Assembly (NCBI RefSeq): GCF_000378505.1
Contig: NZ_KB899999.1
Span: 124,001-188,000, forward strand
DNA from: Modicisalibacter luteus DSM 23508
GTDB lineage: Bacteria; Pseudomonadota; Gammaproteobacteria; Pseudomonadales; Halomonadaceae
Reading direction: 5' to 3'
Length of the DNA stretch: 64,000 nucleotides
Each line of letters begins with the position of its first letter. The first letter of the stretch is position 1. The notes beneath the pieces are model-generated. The model was not told the DNA's origin, made no database searches, and saw only the letters and a program-made list of their open reading frames with translations. The position numbers and the translations under genes were made by a program. Positions 47,991 to 57,781 of this stretch are shown piece by piece.

Positions 47991-49085
47991 TCAGGCCTGG
48001 CGCCGCTGAAAGGCCCGCAGCAACAGCGGCATCACCATGATCAGTACCGTAATGCGCAGCAAGTGGTGGGAGGTCACGAAGGCCGGATCGATGCCCAGCG
48101 ATAGCGCCACCAGGCTGAGCTCGGGCGCCCCGCCCGGCATGTAGGCCAGCAGCGCCGCCGCCGCCGAGTAGCCGGTGATTGCATGCACCAGCCAGGCGGC
48201 GGCGATGGCGATCAACAGCAACGCCACCGCCTGAAGCACCGCCATCAGCAGGTTTACCCCCACCGTTGTCAATGACGTCCCTCCGAAACGCACCCCTACC
48301 GACACACCGATGATGATCTGCGCCAGCGCGACGATGGTAGGCGGAATGGCGGCTTCGGTCACCCCGGTCACGTGCAATGCGCCGGATAGCAGGACCGGCC
48401 CGAACAGCAACGGGTTGGGCAGGTGCAGACGCCGCCCCAGCCACATGCCGATCACGCCGGCCCCGGTCAGTAGCAGGGCATCGCCGAATGCCGGCACCGA
48501 CAGCCACTCGGCCAGCGTCATGCTGCGCGGCTGTAGGCTGACGTGACCGATCAGGCTGAGTGCCGGTGGAATCGCCAGCAGCAGCACCAGAATGCGCACT
48601 GCATGGGTCAGGCCCACCACGCGCAGGTCGGCATCCGAGTCCGCCGCCATCATGGTCACCGCCGACACCCCGCCGGGCACCCCGGAGTACATCGCCGTAT
48701 CCATGGAGTAGCCGGCAATGCGTCGGCCGAACCACACCGAAAACGCCATCATCACTGCCGTGGTCAGCAGCATCAACGCCAGGCTCGTGCCCCATAGGGT
48801 CACGTCGCCGGCCATGTCGGGGGTGAACGCCGCTCCGAGCATTACCCCGATCACCACCAGTACCGCCTTGCGTGAGGTGGTAGGTGCACGTAGCCGCACA
48901 CCGCCCAGGCTGAGCAGGGTGGTCGCGATCAACGCCCCCAGCAGCCAGGGCAACGGAATGGCGAGGACATAGGCGATGCCGCCACCAGCGGCACCGATGG
49001 CAAGTGTCGGAAACAATTTGCCGGTCGCAACGCACCGGCCTTTGATCGTGCCAATCAAGGCGGTTCCTCTGTCTCGAGTTTGCAT
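47991..49085 (-). CDS. AbrB-family membrane protein
   Basis: This protein of about 364 residues carries two copies of the AbrB duplication domain (Pfam AbrB, named after an ammonia monooxygenase regulator) and about nine to ten hydrophobic segments. Repeated signatures are YSGVPGGVSAVTMMAADS in the first half and LLAYMPGGAPELSLVALSLG in the second, both with a PGG turn. Function is unknown; relatives may be transporters. The start is uncertain: ATG at 49085 or 49097, or a TTG at 49058 that has the only good ribosome site (AGAGGAA). It follows tctA on the same strand by about 80 bases. Confidence 0.8.
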   Translation of the reverse strand: MQTRDRGTALIGTIKGRCVATGKLFPTLAIGAAGGGIAYVLAIPLPWLLGALIATTLLSLGGVRLRAPTTSRKAVLVVIGVMLGAAFTPDMAGDVTLWGTSLALMLLTTAVMMAFSVWFGRRIAGYSMDTAMYSGVPGGVSAVTMMAADSDADLRVVGLTHAVRILVLLLAIPPALSLIGHVSLQPRSMTLAEWLSVPAFGDALLLTGAGVIGMWLGRRLHLPNPLLFGPVLLSGALHVTGVTEAAIPPTIVALAQIIIGVSVGVRFGGTSLTTVGVNLLMAVLQAVALLLIAIAAAWLVHAITGYSAAAALLAYMPGGAPELSLVALSLGIDPAFVTSHHLLRITVLIMVMPLLLRAFQRRQA

Positions 49086-49165
49086 CAAGGGAAACATTGG
49101 GCCCGTGGCCGGCACTCTACGAGTCCGGGCCCGGGCCCAAGCGCCGCCAGAGGATGCGGGAAGTT

Positions 49166-50671
49166 TTACGCACCGTCCAGCGACTTGCGGAACAGCAGTT
49201 TCGGCAACAGCCATGGCAGAACCAGCAACAGCGCCGCAGCGATCCATAGTCCCAGCGAAATTCCCGATTGCCACAAGATGCCGACGTCACCGCCGCTGAT
49301 CGACAGGGCGCGGCGCAGGTTATCTTCCATCAGCCCGCCCAGCACGTAGCCGAGGATTACCGGTGCCAGCGAGAAGCCCAGCTTGCGCAGCAAATAGCCG
49401 AACACACCAATGATCAGCATCAGGTAGATGGCCATGAGATCGGAGTGCAACTGGTAGACGCCGGTAAAGGCCAGAATGGCGATCCCGGGCACCAGCACCC
49501 AGCGCGGAATGGTCAGTACCTTGGCGAACAGGCCCGCCAGCGGCAGGTTGAGTGCCAGCAGCACCACGTTTCCGATGTACAGCGAGGCGATCAGCCCGCC
49601 GGCCACCTCGGGGCGTTCGGAGAACATCATCGGACCCGGCGTGATGTTGTAGAGCATCAGCGCCCCCAATAGCACCGCGGTGGTCCCCGAGCCGGGAATG
49701 CCCAATGTCAGCATCGGCACGAACGAACCCGCCGCGGAAGCGTTGTTCGCCGCCTCGGGCGCAGCCAGCCCACGCATGTCGCCGGTGCCGAAGGTCCCGT
49801 CCTTGTCGGAGATACGCTTCTCGGTGGTGTAGGCGACTGCCCCGGCCACAGAGGCGCCAGTGCCCGGCAACACACCGACGATAAAACCGATCAGACCGCA
49901 GCGCAGCATGGTCCACTTGCAGTACAGCACTTCCTTGAGGCTGACCATCACCCGCCCCAATGGCGGTATCTCATCGTTGGCATCATTACGGTTGGCGTGT
50001 TCGAGCATGAGTAGGATCTCACTGATCGCGAACAGCCCGATAATCATCACCACGAAGTCGATGCCATCGTAGAGTTCAGCCATGCCAAAGGTGTAGCGCA
50101 ACACGCCGGTGCCGGAGTCCACGCCCACCATGGCAATCATCACGCCGAGCACCGCGCCGATGGCGGTCTTGATCGGGTCCTTGCCCATCATCACCGACAT
50201 CGAGGCGAAGGCGAAGATCATCAGCGCAAAGAACTCGGCGGGGCCGAACATCACCGCTACCTCGGCCAACAGCGGCGCAAACAGGGTCAGGCCGATAATG
50301 GCAATGGTTGCACCAACGAACGAACTCACCGCGGACAGGCCCAACGCCGGCCCGGCCAGGCCCTTCTTAGCCAGCGGGTGGCCGTCAAGTGTGGTCATTA
50401 CCGCACCGGCATCACCGGGCACGTTGAGCAGGATGCTCGACATGCGCCCACCATACTCCGCCCCGGTATAGACTCCGGCCAGCAGGATCAACGCCGACTC
50501 TGCAGGCAGGCCAAGCGTATAGGCCAGCGGCATAAGGATGGCGATGCCGTTGATCGGGCCGATGCCTGGCAGTGCACCGAACAGGGTACCCAGTACGGCA
50601 CCCAGAAAGGCGAGCCCCAGGTTGAGGGGGGTCAGCGCCACGCCGAAACCATCTATCAGAAAATCGAACAT
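49166..50671 (-). CDS. tctA: Tripartite tricarboxylate transporter large permease TctA
   Basis: TctA (501 residues) is the large membrane subunit of the periplasmic-binding-protein-dependent secondary transporter for citrate-like acids. Visible signatures are [64 protein letters not shown] and [21 protein letters not shown]. It follows tctC and tctB on one transcript. Confidence 0.95.
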   Translation of the reverse strand: MFDFLIDGFGVALTPLNLGLAFLGAVLGTLFGALPGIGPINGIAILMPLAYTLGLPAESALILLAGVYTGAEYGGRMSSILLNVPGDAGAVMTTLDGHPLAKKGLAGPALGLSAVSSFVGATIAIIGLTLFAPLLAEVAVMFGPAEFFALMIFAFASMSVMMGKDPIKTAIGAVLGVMIAMVGVDSGTGVLRYTFGMAELYDGIDFVVMIIGLFAISEILLMLEHANRNDANDEIPPLGRVMVSLKEVLYCKWTMLRCGLIGFIVGVLPGTGASVAGAVAYTTEKRISDKDGTFGTGDMRGLAAPEAANNASAAGSFVPMLTLGIPGSGTTAVLLGALMLYNITPGPMMFSERPEVAGGLIASLYIGNVVLLALNLPLAGLFAKVLTIPRWVLVPGIAILAFTGVYQLHSDLMAIYLMLIIGVFGYLLRKLGFSLAPVILGYVLGGLMEDNLRRALSISGGDVGILWQSGISLGLWIAAALLLVLPWLLPKLLFRKSLDGA

Positions 50672-50681
50672 GCCGGGCTCC

Positions 50682-51131
50682 TCAGGCGAAATCGGGCAGC
50701 CAGTAGCCGCGTGGCAGTGAAATACCCAGTCCTTGGGTGAACAGGTAGTAGCTGCCCAGGGCCATCAACACGGCAGCGATCGAGGCCTTGAGCCAGGTCG
50801 CCTCGAACAGCCGGGCCAGGGCCAGTACCGTGAAGAAGGTGGTTACGATGAACCCCAGGCGCGTGAACAAGAGCGCATAGACCAGCAGCACGCCCAACAC
50901 CGCCAGCAGCTTCAGGCTAAGCGTCTTGTCCGGCCATTGGCCGTTCTCACCCGGACGAAACACCATGATCAGGGACAACGCGGCCAGCACCACCGATAAC
51001 AGGATCGGGAAAGCCTTGGGTCCAACGGGCTCGTAGCTGAACGGGACGTGCAGGTTGGCGGCATGGGCGGCGGCAAACGCCGCCAGACCGATCAGGGCGA
51101 GTCCCAGGACGCGGTCGGCGGCGAGTTTCAT
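50682..51131 (-). CDS. tctB: Tripartite tricarboxylate transporter small permease TctB
   Basis: This 149-residue, four-segment membrane protein has the TctB pattern, with FSYEPVGPKAFPILLSVVLAALSL near residue 30 and GLGISLPRG at the C terminus. It overlaps tctC by four bases and precedes tctA by ten. Confidence 0.9.
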   Translation of the reverse strand: MKLAADRVLGLALIGLAAFAAAHAANLHVPFSYEPVGPKAFPILLSVVLAALSLIMVFRPGENGQWPDKTLSLKLLAVLGVLLVYALLFTRLGFIVTTFFTVLALARLFEATWLKASIAAVLMALGSYYLFTQGLGISLPRGYWLPDFA

Positions 51132-52114
51132 TGCGTCAGTCCTACTTCTTCAGCGAGTTGCTTGAACTGGGCAACCTGTTCCTTGACGTAGCTGTCAAAG
51201 TCATCCCCGAAGCGTGACATGGGGAACAGCCCGCGTGCTTCACGCAGCTCGGCGAACTTTTCTTTCTCAGATAGCGTCTTGAGCTTGTCCACCCACGCCT
51301 GATAAGCCTCGTCGCTGACGTCTGGGCCCATGTAGTAGCCGCGCCAGATCGGCCACTGCACGTCGTAGCCTTGCTCGGCAGCGGTAGGAATGTCAGCGTA
51401 CGGCCCGCCCAAGCGCTCTTCGGATAGCGAGGCCAGCACGCGAACCTTGCCGCTTTCCAGGTGCGGGCGTAGCTCGGACATGTCGCCGGTGAAGACCTGA
51501 ATATGGTCGCCAAGCAGCGCCGCCAGCGACTCGCCGCCACCCTCGAAGGCCACGTAGCGTAGATCACGCGGTGAGATGTCCGCCGCCTTGGCAATCAGTG
51601 CCGCCTTCATCCAGTCCTGGCTACCCACGGTGCCGCCGGCGCCGAAGACGATCTTGCCCGGCTGAGTCTCGAGGTCCTTCATGAGTTCCTCCAGGTTCTG
51701 CCACGGCGCGTCGGCCTTGACCACGATGGCCCCGTAATCGGCACCCAGCGCGCCCAGCCAGCGCACTTCATCAGCGTCGTACTGGCCGAATTTGCCCAGT
51801 GCCAGATTGACAGCCGCCCCGGTGCTGGCCGCAACGATCAGGTTGGGATCGTCGTTACGCACGCCATTGACGTGGTTGTAGGCCACCGCACCAATACCGC
51901 CCGGCATGTAGCTGACCATCATCGGCTTGTCGATCAGGCCGGTTTCCTGCAGGGAATTGGCCGCGAGGCGGCAGGTCAGGTCGTAACCACCGCCCGGCTT
52001 GGCCGGTGCGATACACTCGGAGGCGTCGGATTGGGCCTGGACCGTGCCTGCCGTCAACGCGCCGCTGAGCACGAGCAACGAGGACCACTGGCGGAATGCC
52101 GAGTTGAATTTCAT
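51128..52114 (-). CDS. tctC: Tripartite tricarboxylate transporter binding protein TctC
   Basis: TctC (328 residues) is the high-affinity periplasmic receptor (Bug family) of the TTT system. The signal peptide ends at VQAQ-S near residue 28, followed by ECIAPAKPGGGYDLTCRLAA, the Bug ligand loop, and MVSYMPGGIGAVAYNHV. Although the system is named for citrate, Bug proteins bind many carboxylates, so the true ligand cannot be read from the sequence. Divergent from tctD. Confidence 0.93.
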   Translation of the reverse strand: MKFNSAFRQWSSLLVLSGALTAGTVQAQSDASECIAPAKPGGGYDLTCRLAANSLQETGLIDKPMMVSYMPGGIGAVAYNHVNGVRNDDPNLIVAASTGAAVNLALGKFGQYDADEVRWLGALGADYGAIVVKADAPWQNLEELMKDLETQPGKIVFGAGGTVGSQDWMKAALIAKAADISPRDLRYVAFEGGGESLAALLGDHIQVFTGDMSELRPHLESGKVRVLASLSEERLGGPYADIPTAAEQGYDVQWPIWRGYYMGPDVSDEAYQAWVDKLKTLSEKEKFAELREARGLFPMSRFGDDFDSYVKEQVAQFKQLAEEVGLTQ

Positions 52115-52199
52115 GGCGAACTCCTGTTTCTTTGTTGTAAGCGAGGGTTACCCCTCCCTGCCGTCATCGCCTCGATGACTCTAGAGATGCTAGAGACAC

Positions 52200-52221
52200 A
52201 ACCTTTCATCAACCTGTCATC
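52200..52221 (+). promoter_or_regulatory. Tandem 11-base repeat, candidate TctD binding site
   Basis: AACCTTTCATC (52200-52210) and AACCTGTCATC (52211-52221) are adjacent direct repeats with one mismatch and an 11-base period, as bound by OmpR/PhoB-family dimers. It lies between tctC and tctD, 30 bases before tctD. A second pair of CTAGAG repeats precedes it at about 52182-52196. Confidence 0.55.
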
Positions 52222-52251
52222 CCCGCCTCTTCCCCGTGAGACTTTGGTCCA

Positions 52252-52920
52252 ATGCGCCTGCTTATCGTCGAAGACGACCCGTTGATTGCCCGTTCCCTCG
52301 TCCAGGCCCTCGGCCCTCTAGGCAATACCGTCGAGACATTCTCCCGCCTGGGCGAAGCCCGGGCGGCATTGGCACATAGCCTTTTCGACCTGATCGTGCT
52401 CGACCTGGGCTTGCCCGACGGCAATGGCCTGTCACTGCTCGCCGAATTGCGCGAGCGGGGCGATGCCACGCCGGTAATGATCCTCACTGCCCGTGACGGC
52501 GTTGATGAGCGCGTCCGCGGACTCGACTTGGGTGCCGACGATTACTTGGCCAAGCCATTCTCGCTGGCCGAACTCGAGGCACGGGTCCGCGCTCTGCTGC
52601 GTCGCAGTCAGCAGCGTATCGATAATCGTCTGCAGTTCGGCCAACTGTGCTTCGATCCGGCCTCGGGCGCCGCCACCCTGCGTGGTGAGCTCCTGGCCCT
52701 GCCGCGCCGCGAGCTGGTGTTGCTGGAGGGGTTACTGCTACATGCCGGGCGTATCGCGCCCCGAGAGTTGCTGGCCGACCGTCTGTTCGGCTTCGGCGAG
52801 GTGGGCCCCAACGCGCTGGAGGTGTATATCAGCCGTCTGCGCAAGCGCCTGCAGGGCAGCGGTCTGCGCATCCGCACCCTGCGCGGGATGGGTTATCGCC
52901 TGGAGGACGACCCGGCGTGA
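52252..52920 (+). CDS. tctD: OmpR-family response regulator TctD
   Basis: This 222-residue regulator has a receiver domain with acidic pocket E7/D8/D9, phosphorylation site D51 (LIVLDLGLPDGNG), T78-type switch residue in ILTARDG, K101 region YLAKPF, and a C-terminal winged helix (NALEVYISRLRKRL...RTLRGMGYRL). It lies divergent to tctCBA and overlaps the kinase gene in an ATGA-type junction, so it most likely activates the transporter when substrate is sensed. Confidence 0.93.
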   Translation: MRLLIVEDDPLIARSLVQALGPLGNTVETFSRLGEARAALAHSLFDLIVLDLGLPDGNGLSLLAELRERGDATPVMILTARDGVDERVRGLDLGADDYLAKPFSLAELEARVRALLRRSQQRIDNRLQFGQLCFDPASGAATLRGELLALPRRELVLLEGLLLHAGRIAPRELLADRLFGFGEVGPNALEVYISRLRKRLQGSGLRIRTLRGMGYRLEDDPA

Positions 52921-54311
52921 TCATCGTCGATGGCACGCTGAAGCGGCGCTTGGCTGTCTGGTTGTTAGCCACTGTGGGCGTGCTTGGCGCATTCCTGTTG
53001 ATCGAGGCCTACACCAGCGCCCATCGTGCCGCCGACCGCGCCTACGACAGCCAGCTCGAGGCCGCCGGTCTGACCATCGCCGAGGCCATCCAATGGCAGG
53101 ACGGCCGGCCGATCGTAGAGATGCCGGCCGCTGCCTTTCAGATACTGGCCACCAACCAGCAGGAGCGGGTGTTCTATGCAATCCTCGACGCGACCGGTCG
53201 CGAGGTGACCGGCAACCTCGACGGGACCGTGACACCGGAGTGGCAGCGTGCCGCCCAGACCGGCCCGATGTGGATGACCGTGCAACACTATGGTTCGCCT
53301 ATCCGCCTGCACGGCCGCGAGCTGACCTCGGCAGGCTGGGAGTCGCTGGATCCCGTGCAGATCTGGGTCGGGCATACCCTGTCGGGCCGCGACGCCCTTG
53401 CCAGCGACCTGTTCGTGCGCACCCTGACTCGCTTCCTGACAATGGTGCTGCTGGCCGGGCTACTGATGCTGCTTGCCATCCGAACCGCACTCGGCCCGGT
53501 ACGCCGCCTGCGCCAGTTGCTGCGTCAGCGCGATGCCGACGACGTAAGCCCGCTATATGCGAGGGTCCCCGGCGAGCTCTACGACATGGCGGATGCCCTC
53601 AACGCGTTGCTTGCCCGTCAGCGCGAGGGGCGCGATGCCCTGCTGCGTTTTACTGCCGATGCTAGCCATCAGCTCAAGACGCCCCTCGCCGGCCTGCAGA
53701 GCACCAGCGAACTCGCGCTGCAGAGCGAGCGTCCCGACGACTGGCGCCAGGCCTTGGAAACCGTACATCGCAGTGCGGCACGCACCAGTCGCCTAGCCGG
53801 CCAGTTGCTGAGCCTGGCCCGCCTGCGGCATGCCGAGGAAGCCAGACTGGCAACGGTGGATCTGTCGGTGGTGCTACGCGATACCGTGATGGAATGGGCC
53901 GAACGAGATATCGCCCAACATCATGACTTGGGGCTGGGATCGCTGCCCGAGACGCCGGTGCGCATCCAGGGCGAGTCCTGGTCCCTGAGGGAAATGATCG
54001 GCAACCTGATCGACAATGCCCTGCGCTACACGCCGCCGGACAGCGAGATCACGCTCAGCCTGGAGCGCCAGGCCGATACGGTACTGCTCGTGATCATGGA
54101 CAACGGTCCCGGCGTGAGCGACGACCTGCTTGGCCGCCTGCATCAACCCTTTGAGCGTGGCGGGCGTCAGGACACCCAGGGCTCCGGCCTCGGTCTGGCC
54201 ATCGTCGACTCCATTGCCCGACGTCACGACGCCGTGTTGAGCGTACACAGCGCGCCGGGGCATGGCCTGTGGATCGGCATCCGCTTTCCGTTACTGCCGG
54301 AGGAGACCTGA
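52917..54311 (+). CDS. tctE: Sensor histidine kinase TctE
   Basis: This 464-residue kinase has a transmembrane segment near residues 12-30, a periplasmic sensor domain (about 31-168), a second segment near 172-190, HAMP-like linker, and the phosphoacceptor H251 in ADASHQLKTPLAGL. The ATPase part shows N (GNLIDNALRYT), G1 (DNGPGV) and G2 (GSGLGLAIV) boxes. Together with TctD it should control the tricarboxylate uptake genes. Confidence 0.93.
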   Translation: MIIVDGTLKRRLAVWLLATVGVLGAFLLIEAYTSAHRAADRAYDSQLEAAGLTIAEAIQWQDGRPIVEMPAAAFQILATNQQERVFYAILDATGREVTGNLDGTVTPEWQRAAQTGPMWMTVQHYGSPIRLHGRELTSAGWESLDPVQIWVGHTLSGRDALASDLFVRTLTRFLTMVLLAGLLMLLAIRTALGPVRRLRQLLRQRDADDVSPLYARVPGELYDMADALNALLARQREGRDALLRFTADASHQLKTPLAGLQSTSELALQSERPDDWRQALETVHRSAARTSRLAGQLLSLARLRHAEEARLATVDLSVVLRDTVMEWAERDIAQHHDLGLGSLPETPVRIQGESWSLREMIGNLIDNALRYTPPDSEITLSLERQADTVLLVIMDNGPGVSDDLLGRLHQPFERGGRQDTQGSGLGLAIVDSIARRHDAVLSVHSAPGHGLWIGIRFPLLPEET

Positions 54312-54312
54312 C

Positions 54313-55347
54313 ATGATGCGACGCTGGCTGACGGGCCTTGTGCTGCTCTGCCTGTTACCACTCGGTACTTGGGCGCAAGACAGGAAACCGTTAGTGGTAG
54401 AAGCTGCTCTCGACCGCCAGGTAGTCGCGCCGCTGCTCGACGCCTTCAAGCGCGCTCACCCCGACATTGCCCTGCAGTATCACGACCGCTCGACGCTCGA
54501 AGTCGACCGACGCGCCCGGGAAGTGCGACCGGCCCCCGACGTAGTGATCAGCTCCGCGATGCCCTGGCAGTTGGCGCGGGTCAACGAGGGCCTCGCCCAG
54601 CCCGTGGACAGTGCCGAGGCGCGTGACTGGCCAGCATGGGCGAAGTGGCGCAACGAGGTGTTCGGCTTTACCTTCGAACCCATCGTCACCGTCTACCGCC
54701 TCGATCTGGCACGACACATGATTCCCCCAACGACTCACGCCGACCTGCATACCATCCTGACTACGCAACAGGAACTATTGCGTGGCCGCGTAACGACTTA
54801 TTCGCCAGGACGCAGCGGGGTCGGCTACACGCTGTTCCAGCAGGATGCGCGCTATTCGCCGCGCTTCTGGGATCTGGTCGCTGCCATGGGCGCCGCCGAA
54901 GTCAATCTGGAGGACAATACTCAGGCCATGCTAGACGGCCTGACCGAAGGTAGGTACTGGGTGGGCTACAACCTGCTGGGCTCCTACGCAATGCACTGGG
55001 CCCAGGACCATCCGAAACTGATCGTGCAAGTTCCCCAGGACTACGCGCTGGTCATGATGCGTATGGCCTTCGTGCACCGCGACGCCCCGCACCCGACCGC
55101 TGCCAAGGCCTTCGTCAGCTTTCTGCTCGGCATCGAGGGCCAGCGCATTCTCGCAGGCAGCACGCCGCTGTTCAGCGTGCTGCCCGGAGTCATTGGCCCG
55201 TACACCGCCCAGCGACTACGCGACCAGGTCGGTGAGCGGCTCTACCCGATCCCCATCAACGCCTCGCTGCTGGCCTTCGTCGATCCGCTGCGCCGCAAGG
55301 CATTCATGACCCGCTGGAACCGAGAAATCCGCATTCTGGAGCCCTAA
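54313..55347 (+). CDS. Periplasmic ABC-type substrate-binding protein in the tctDE operon
   Basis: This 344-residue protein has a signal peptide (cleavage after TWAQ near residue 22) and the fold of iron(III)/putrescine-type periplasmic binding proteins: EAALDRQVVAPLLDAFKRAHPDIALQYHDRS, then FTFEPIVTVYR and TTYSPGRSGVGYTLFQ. It starts two bases after tctE with a GGAGGAG site, but no ABC permease or ATPase follows. It may serve as an extra ligand receptor for TctE rather than for transport; that role is inference. Confidence 0.82.
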   Translation: MMRRWLTGLVLLCLLPLGTWAQDRKPLVVEAALDRQVVAPLLDAFKRAHPDIALQYHDRSTLEVDRRAREVRPAPDVVISSAMPWQLARVNEGLAQPVDSAEARDWPAWAKWRNEVFGFTFEPIVTVYRLDLARHMIPPTTHADLHTILTTQQELLRGRVTTYSPGRSGVGYTLFQQDARYSPRFWDLVAAMGAAEVNLEDNTQAMLDGLTEGRYWVGYNLLGSYAMHWAQDHPKLIVQVPQDYALVMMRMAFVHRDAPHPTAAKAFVSFLLGIEGQRILAGSTPLFSVLPGVIGPYTAQRLRDQVGERLYPIPINASLLAFVDPLRRKAFMTRWNREIRILEP

Positions 55348-55405
55348 CGGCCAGAACGAGGCCAGCTAACGGTCTTTCAAGCCTTACGTGAAAAGCCCTG
55401 AAACG

Positions 55406-55723
55406 TTACTGCTCGAGAATCCACTCCGCCAGGGTCTTGGCCTCTTCCTCGGTCACGGCGGCGTTCGGCGGCATCGGGATCGGCCCCCACTTGCCCTTGC
55501 TACCGTTCAGGACGCTATCGACCAGAATGGTGGCGGCATCGCCCTGGCCAGCGTACTTGTCGGCCACGTCGCTATAGGCCGGCCCGACCATCTTGGTGTC
55601 TATGGCGTGGCAGGCGGCGCAAGCCTTGGACTTGAAGAGCGTTTCTGCATCCACGGCGAAGGCGGTGGATGACATGGCCAGGGCGCTGCCCAACATCAGG
55701 ATGGAAACGAACGACTTCTTCAT
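55406..55723 (-). CDS. Small periplasmic class I cytochrome c
   Basis: This 105-residue protein has a signal peptide (AFA-V cleavage near residue 23), the heme-binding CAACH motif (C35, C38, H39) and a likely distal methionine M84 in PIPMPPN, typical of cytochrome c551/c5-type electron carriers. The mature part is about 82 residues with [13 protein letters not shown] as the C-terminal helix. It is transcribed alone, convergent to the tctDE operon; partners are not evident. Confidence 0.9.
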   Translation of the reverse strand: MKKSFVSILMLGSALAMSSTAFAVDAETLFKSKACAACHAIDTKMVGPAYSDVADKYAGQGDAATILVDSVLNGSKGKWGPIPMPPNAAVTEEEAKTLAEWILEQ

Positions 55724-55879
55724 GGGATCTCCTCGATCCAGGAAAAAACGAGCTATCTAGCCCGGGCTGCTCGGTGTCGGTGCACCCAGCGTATTGTCAT
55801 TACTGCGTTTGTGTATACAAAATAGACTAATCCGGGATGCTCTTGGAAGGCTTGATCGACATCAATGCCGGAGCCGAGA

Positions 55880-55907
55880 CCAATGTCCAATGACCAATGA
55901 CCAATGT
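55880..55907 (+). repeat. Short 7-base tandem repeat
   Basis: Four copies of CCAATG(A/T) with a 7-base period fill 28 bases in the gap between trkA and the cytochrome gene. Such a repeat could vary in copy number by slippage; no function is implied. Confidence 0.65.
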
Positions 55908-55959
55908 CAGTAGCGCCTTGCGACTCGTGACCGATGCCGGCCTGGCGAGAAATCCATGA

Positions 55960-57333
55960 CTAGAAGTAGCTCACCCCGACCTGGAACAGGCGCTCGACGT
56001 CATGCAGGCGGCGTTTGTCGGTCAGGAACAGGATCAGGTGATCGTCTGGTTCGATGCTGGCATCGTGGTGCTCCATGATGACTTCGTCACCGCGAATGAT
56101 GGCGCCAATGGTCACTCCCTCGGGCATCTTGAGATCATCTAGCCTGCATCCTACGAGGCGGGAACTCCTGGCGTCGCCATGCGCGACCGCCTCGATCGCC
56201 TCTGCTGCGCCACGCCGCAATGAGTACGCCCGGGTCATGTCGCCCCGACGGATGTAGGCCAGAATGCTGCCGATGGTGATCTGCTGGGGCGATAGCGCAA
56301 CATCGATGTCACCACCCTGGATGAGTTCCACGTAGGCCGGATCGGTAATCAGCGTGAGCACCTTGTGCGCCCCGAGCCGCTTGGCCAGTAGCGACGACAT
56401 GATATTGTCCTCGTCACTGTTGGTCAGGGCGCAGAAGATGTCGCAGTCCTCGATGTTCTCCTCTTCCAACAGGCGCTTTCGTGTCGCACGCCCGTGCAAC
56501 ACCACAGCCCGCGACAGACGCTCCGCCAGGTAATGGCAACGCGTTTCGTTGGCTTCGATGATCTTGACCTGATGGCTGCCTTCCAGCTTTTCCGCCAACC
56601 GCTCGCCGACATTGCCGCCTCCGGCGATGACGACCCGGCGGTATCCTTGCTCGGCCTTGCCCAATTCCTGCATCACCGTGCGGGTATCCTGCCGCGAGGC
56701 GAGGAAGAACACCTCGTCATCCTCCTCGATGACGGTATCGCCATGAGGAATGATCGCGGCCCCCTGACGATAGATTGCAGCGACCCGTGTTTTCACATCG
56801 GGCAGGTGTTGTCCTATCGTCGCCAGCTCCTTGTTGATCAGCGGCCCACCCTCGATGGCCTTGACCGCGACGAGCTGAACTCGCCCATCGGCGAAGTCCA
56901 GCACCTGCAGGGCCCCGGGATATTCGAACAGGCGATAGATGCTGTCGGTAACGAGTTGCTCCGGACTGATGATGACATCCACGGGAATCGCCTTCGATGA
57001 GAACAGCGCCTCCTGGCCGAGATAATCCTTGTCGCGTATCCGGGCAACCTTGGTGGGGGTGCGAAAGATCGCATTGGCGACCTCGCAGGCCAACATATTG
57101 ATCTCGTCGGAGTTGGTCACGGCGATCAATATATCCGTGTCATCGCATCCGGCGTCCCTCAAGACACTGGGATGCGAGGCTTTGCCCGCCACGGTGCGAA
57201 TATCCAGGCTGGTGCTCAGTTCATCCAGCAGGGCATAGGCGGTATCGACGACCGTGATGTCGTGTCCTTCCTGCACGAGATGTTCCGCCAGGTTGCTGCC
57301 GATTTGTCCGGCCCCCAGGATGAGAATCTTCAT
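55960..57333 (-). CDS. trkA: Trk potassium uptake regulatory protein TrkA
   Basis: TrkA (457 residues, same as E. coli) is the cytoplasmic NAD(H)-binding subunit that gates the TrkH/TrkG K+ channel. Two RCK units are visible: the first starts MKILILGAGQIGSNLAEHLV and the second VVIAGGGNVGERLAEKLEG near residue 233, both with GxGxxG loops, followed by TrkA-C domains. The ATG at 57333 was chosen over upstream in-frame codons because it gives the standard N terminus. K+ uptake is central to osmotic upshift, in keeping with the trehalose genes. TrkH is not in the window. Confidence 0.95.
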   Translation of the reverse strand: MKILILGAGQIGSNLAEHLVQEGHDITVVDTAYALLDELSTSLDIRTVAGKASHPSVLRDAGCDDTDILIAVTNSDEINMLACEVANAIFRTPTKVARIRDKDYLGQEALFSSKAIPVDVIISPEQLVTDSIYRLFEYPGALQVLDFADGRVQLVAVKAIEGGPLINKELATIGQHLPDVKTRVAAIYRQGAAIIPHGDTVIEEDDEVFFLASRQDTRTVMQELGKAEQGYRRVVIAGGGNVGERLAEKLEGSHQVKIIEANETRCHYLAERLSRAVVLHGRATRKRLLEEENIEDCDIFCALTNSDEDNIMSSLLAKRLGAHKVLTLITDPAYVELIQGGDIDVALSPQQITIGSILAYIRRGDMTRAYSLRRGAAEAIEAVAHGDARSSRLVGCRLDDLKMPEGVTIGAIIRGDEVIMEHHDASIEPDDHLILFLTDKRRLHDVERLFQVGVSYF

Positions 57334-57413
57334 AGGTGCGTCCCAGCTGATGTTGGGTTCAGCATAGTTGCGGCGCTTTCTCGTCAGCAATGCCCTTGGC
57401 CCTGTCAAACGAA

Positions 57414-57442
57414 ACAGCCTCCGCACATGATGGGGAGGCTGT
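57414..57442 (-). terminator. Terminator hairpin after the pga operon
   Basis: A 9-base stem (57414-57422 with 57434-57442, loop 11 bases) lies about 60 bases past the pgaD stop. On the minus strand it is followed by TTTCGTTTG, a loose T-run. Confidence 0.55.
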
Positions 57443-57499
57443 CGATAGAAAAAGCGGCTACGGGGCGATACGTGTCATGGCCGGCGCAAACGAGGCATC

Positions 57500-57781
57500 T
57501 CAGGCCCTCACCTTCATGCGGAAGAGCAAGCGCTCATAGATCACCCAAGCGTGGAAGATCATGAACACGGCGAAGAAGTTGATAGCGGTTACCTTGAGAA
57601 TGGCCAGGATATACGCCTGTTCTACAAGGAACTCGGCACTCGACACTGTCAGATAGGTCTGCGTGCCGAACAGGCACCATAGGCTGAGGGTGGCCAGCAC
57701 CAGGGCGGTATCACGGAAGCGGTACCCCAACCCACGCCGCTTGGGGTTGCTTATTATCATCGGGCCAAGCTTGTTATTCAC
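57500..57781 (-). CDS. pgaD: PgaD, auxiliary subunit of PNAG synthase
   Basis: This 93-residue protein has two transmembrane segments (about 27-47 and 57-80) and fits PgaD, the small inner-membrane partner that supports PgaC and helps bind cyclic-di-GMP in E. coli. Identification rests on size, topology and position: the start overlaps pgaC by eight bases and it is the last gene of the operon. Confidence 0.82.
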   Translation of the reverse strand: MNNKLGPMIISNPKRRGLGYRFRDTALVLATLSLWCLFGTQTYLTVSSAEFLVEQAYILAILKVTAINFFAVFMIFHAWVIYERLLFRMKVRA

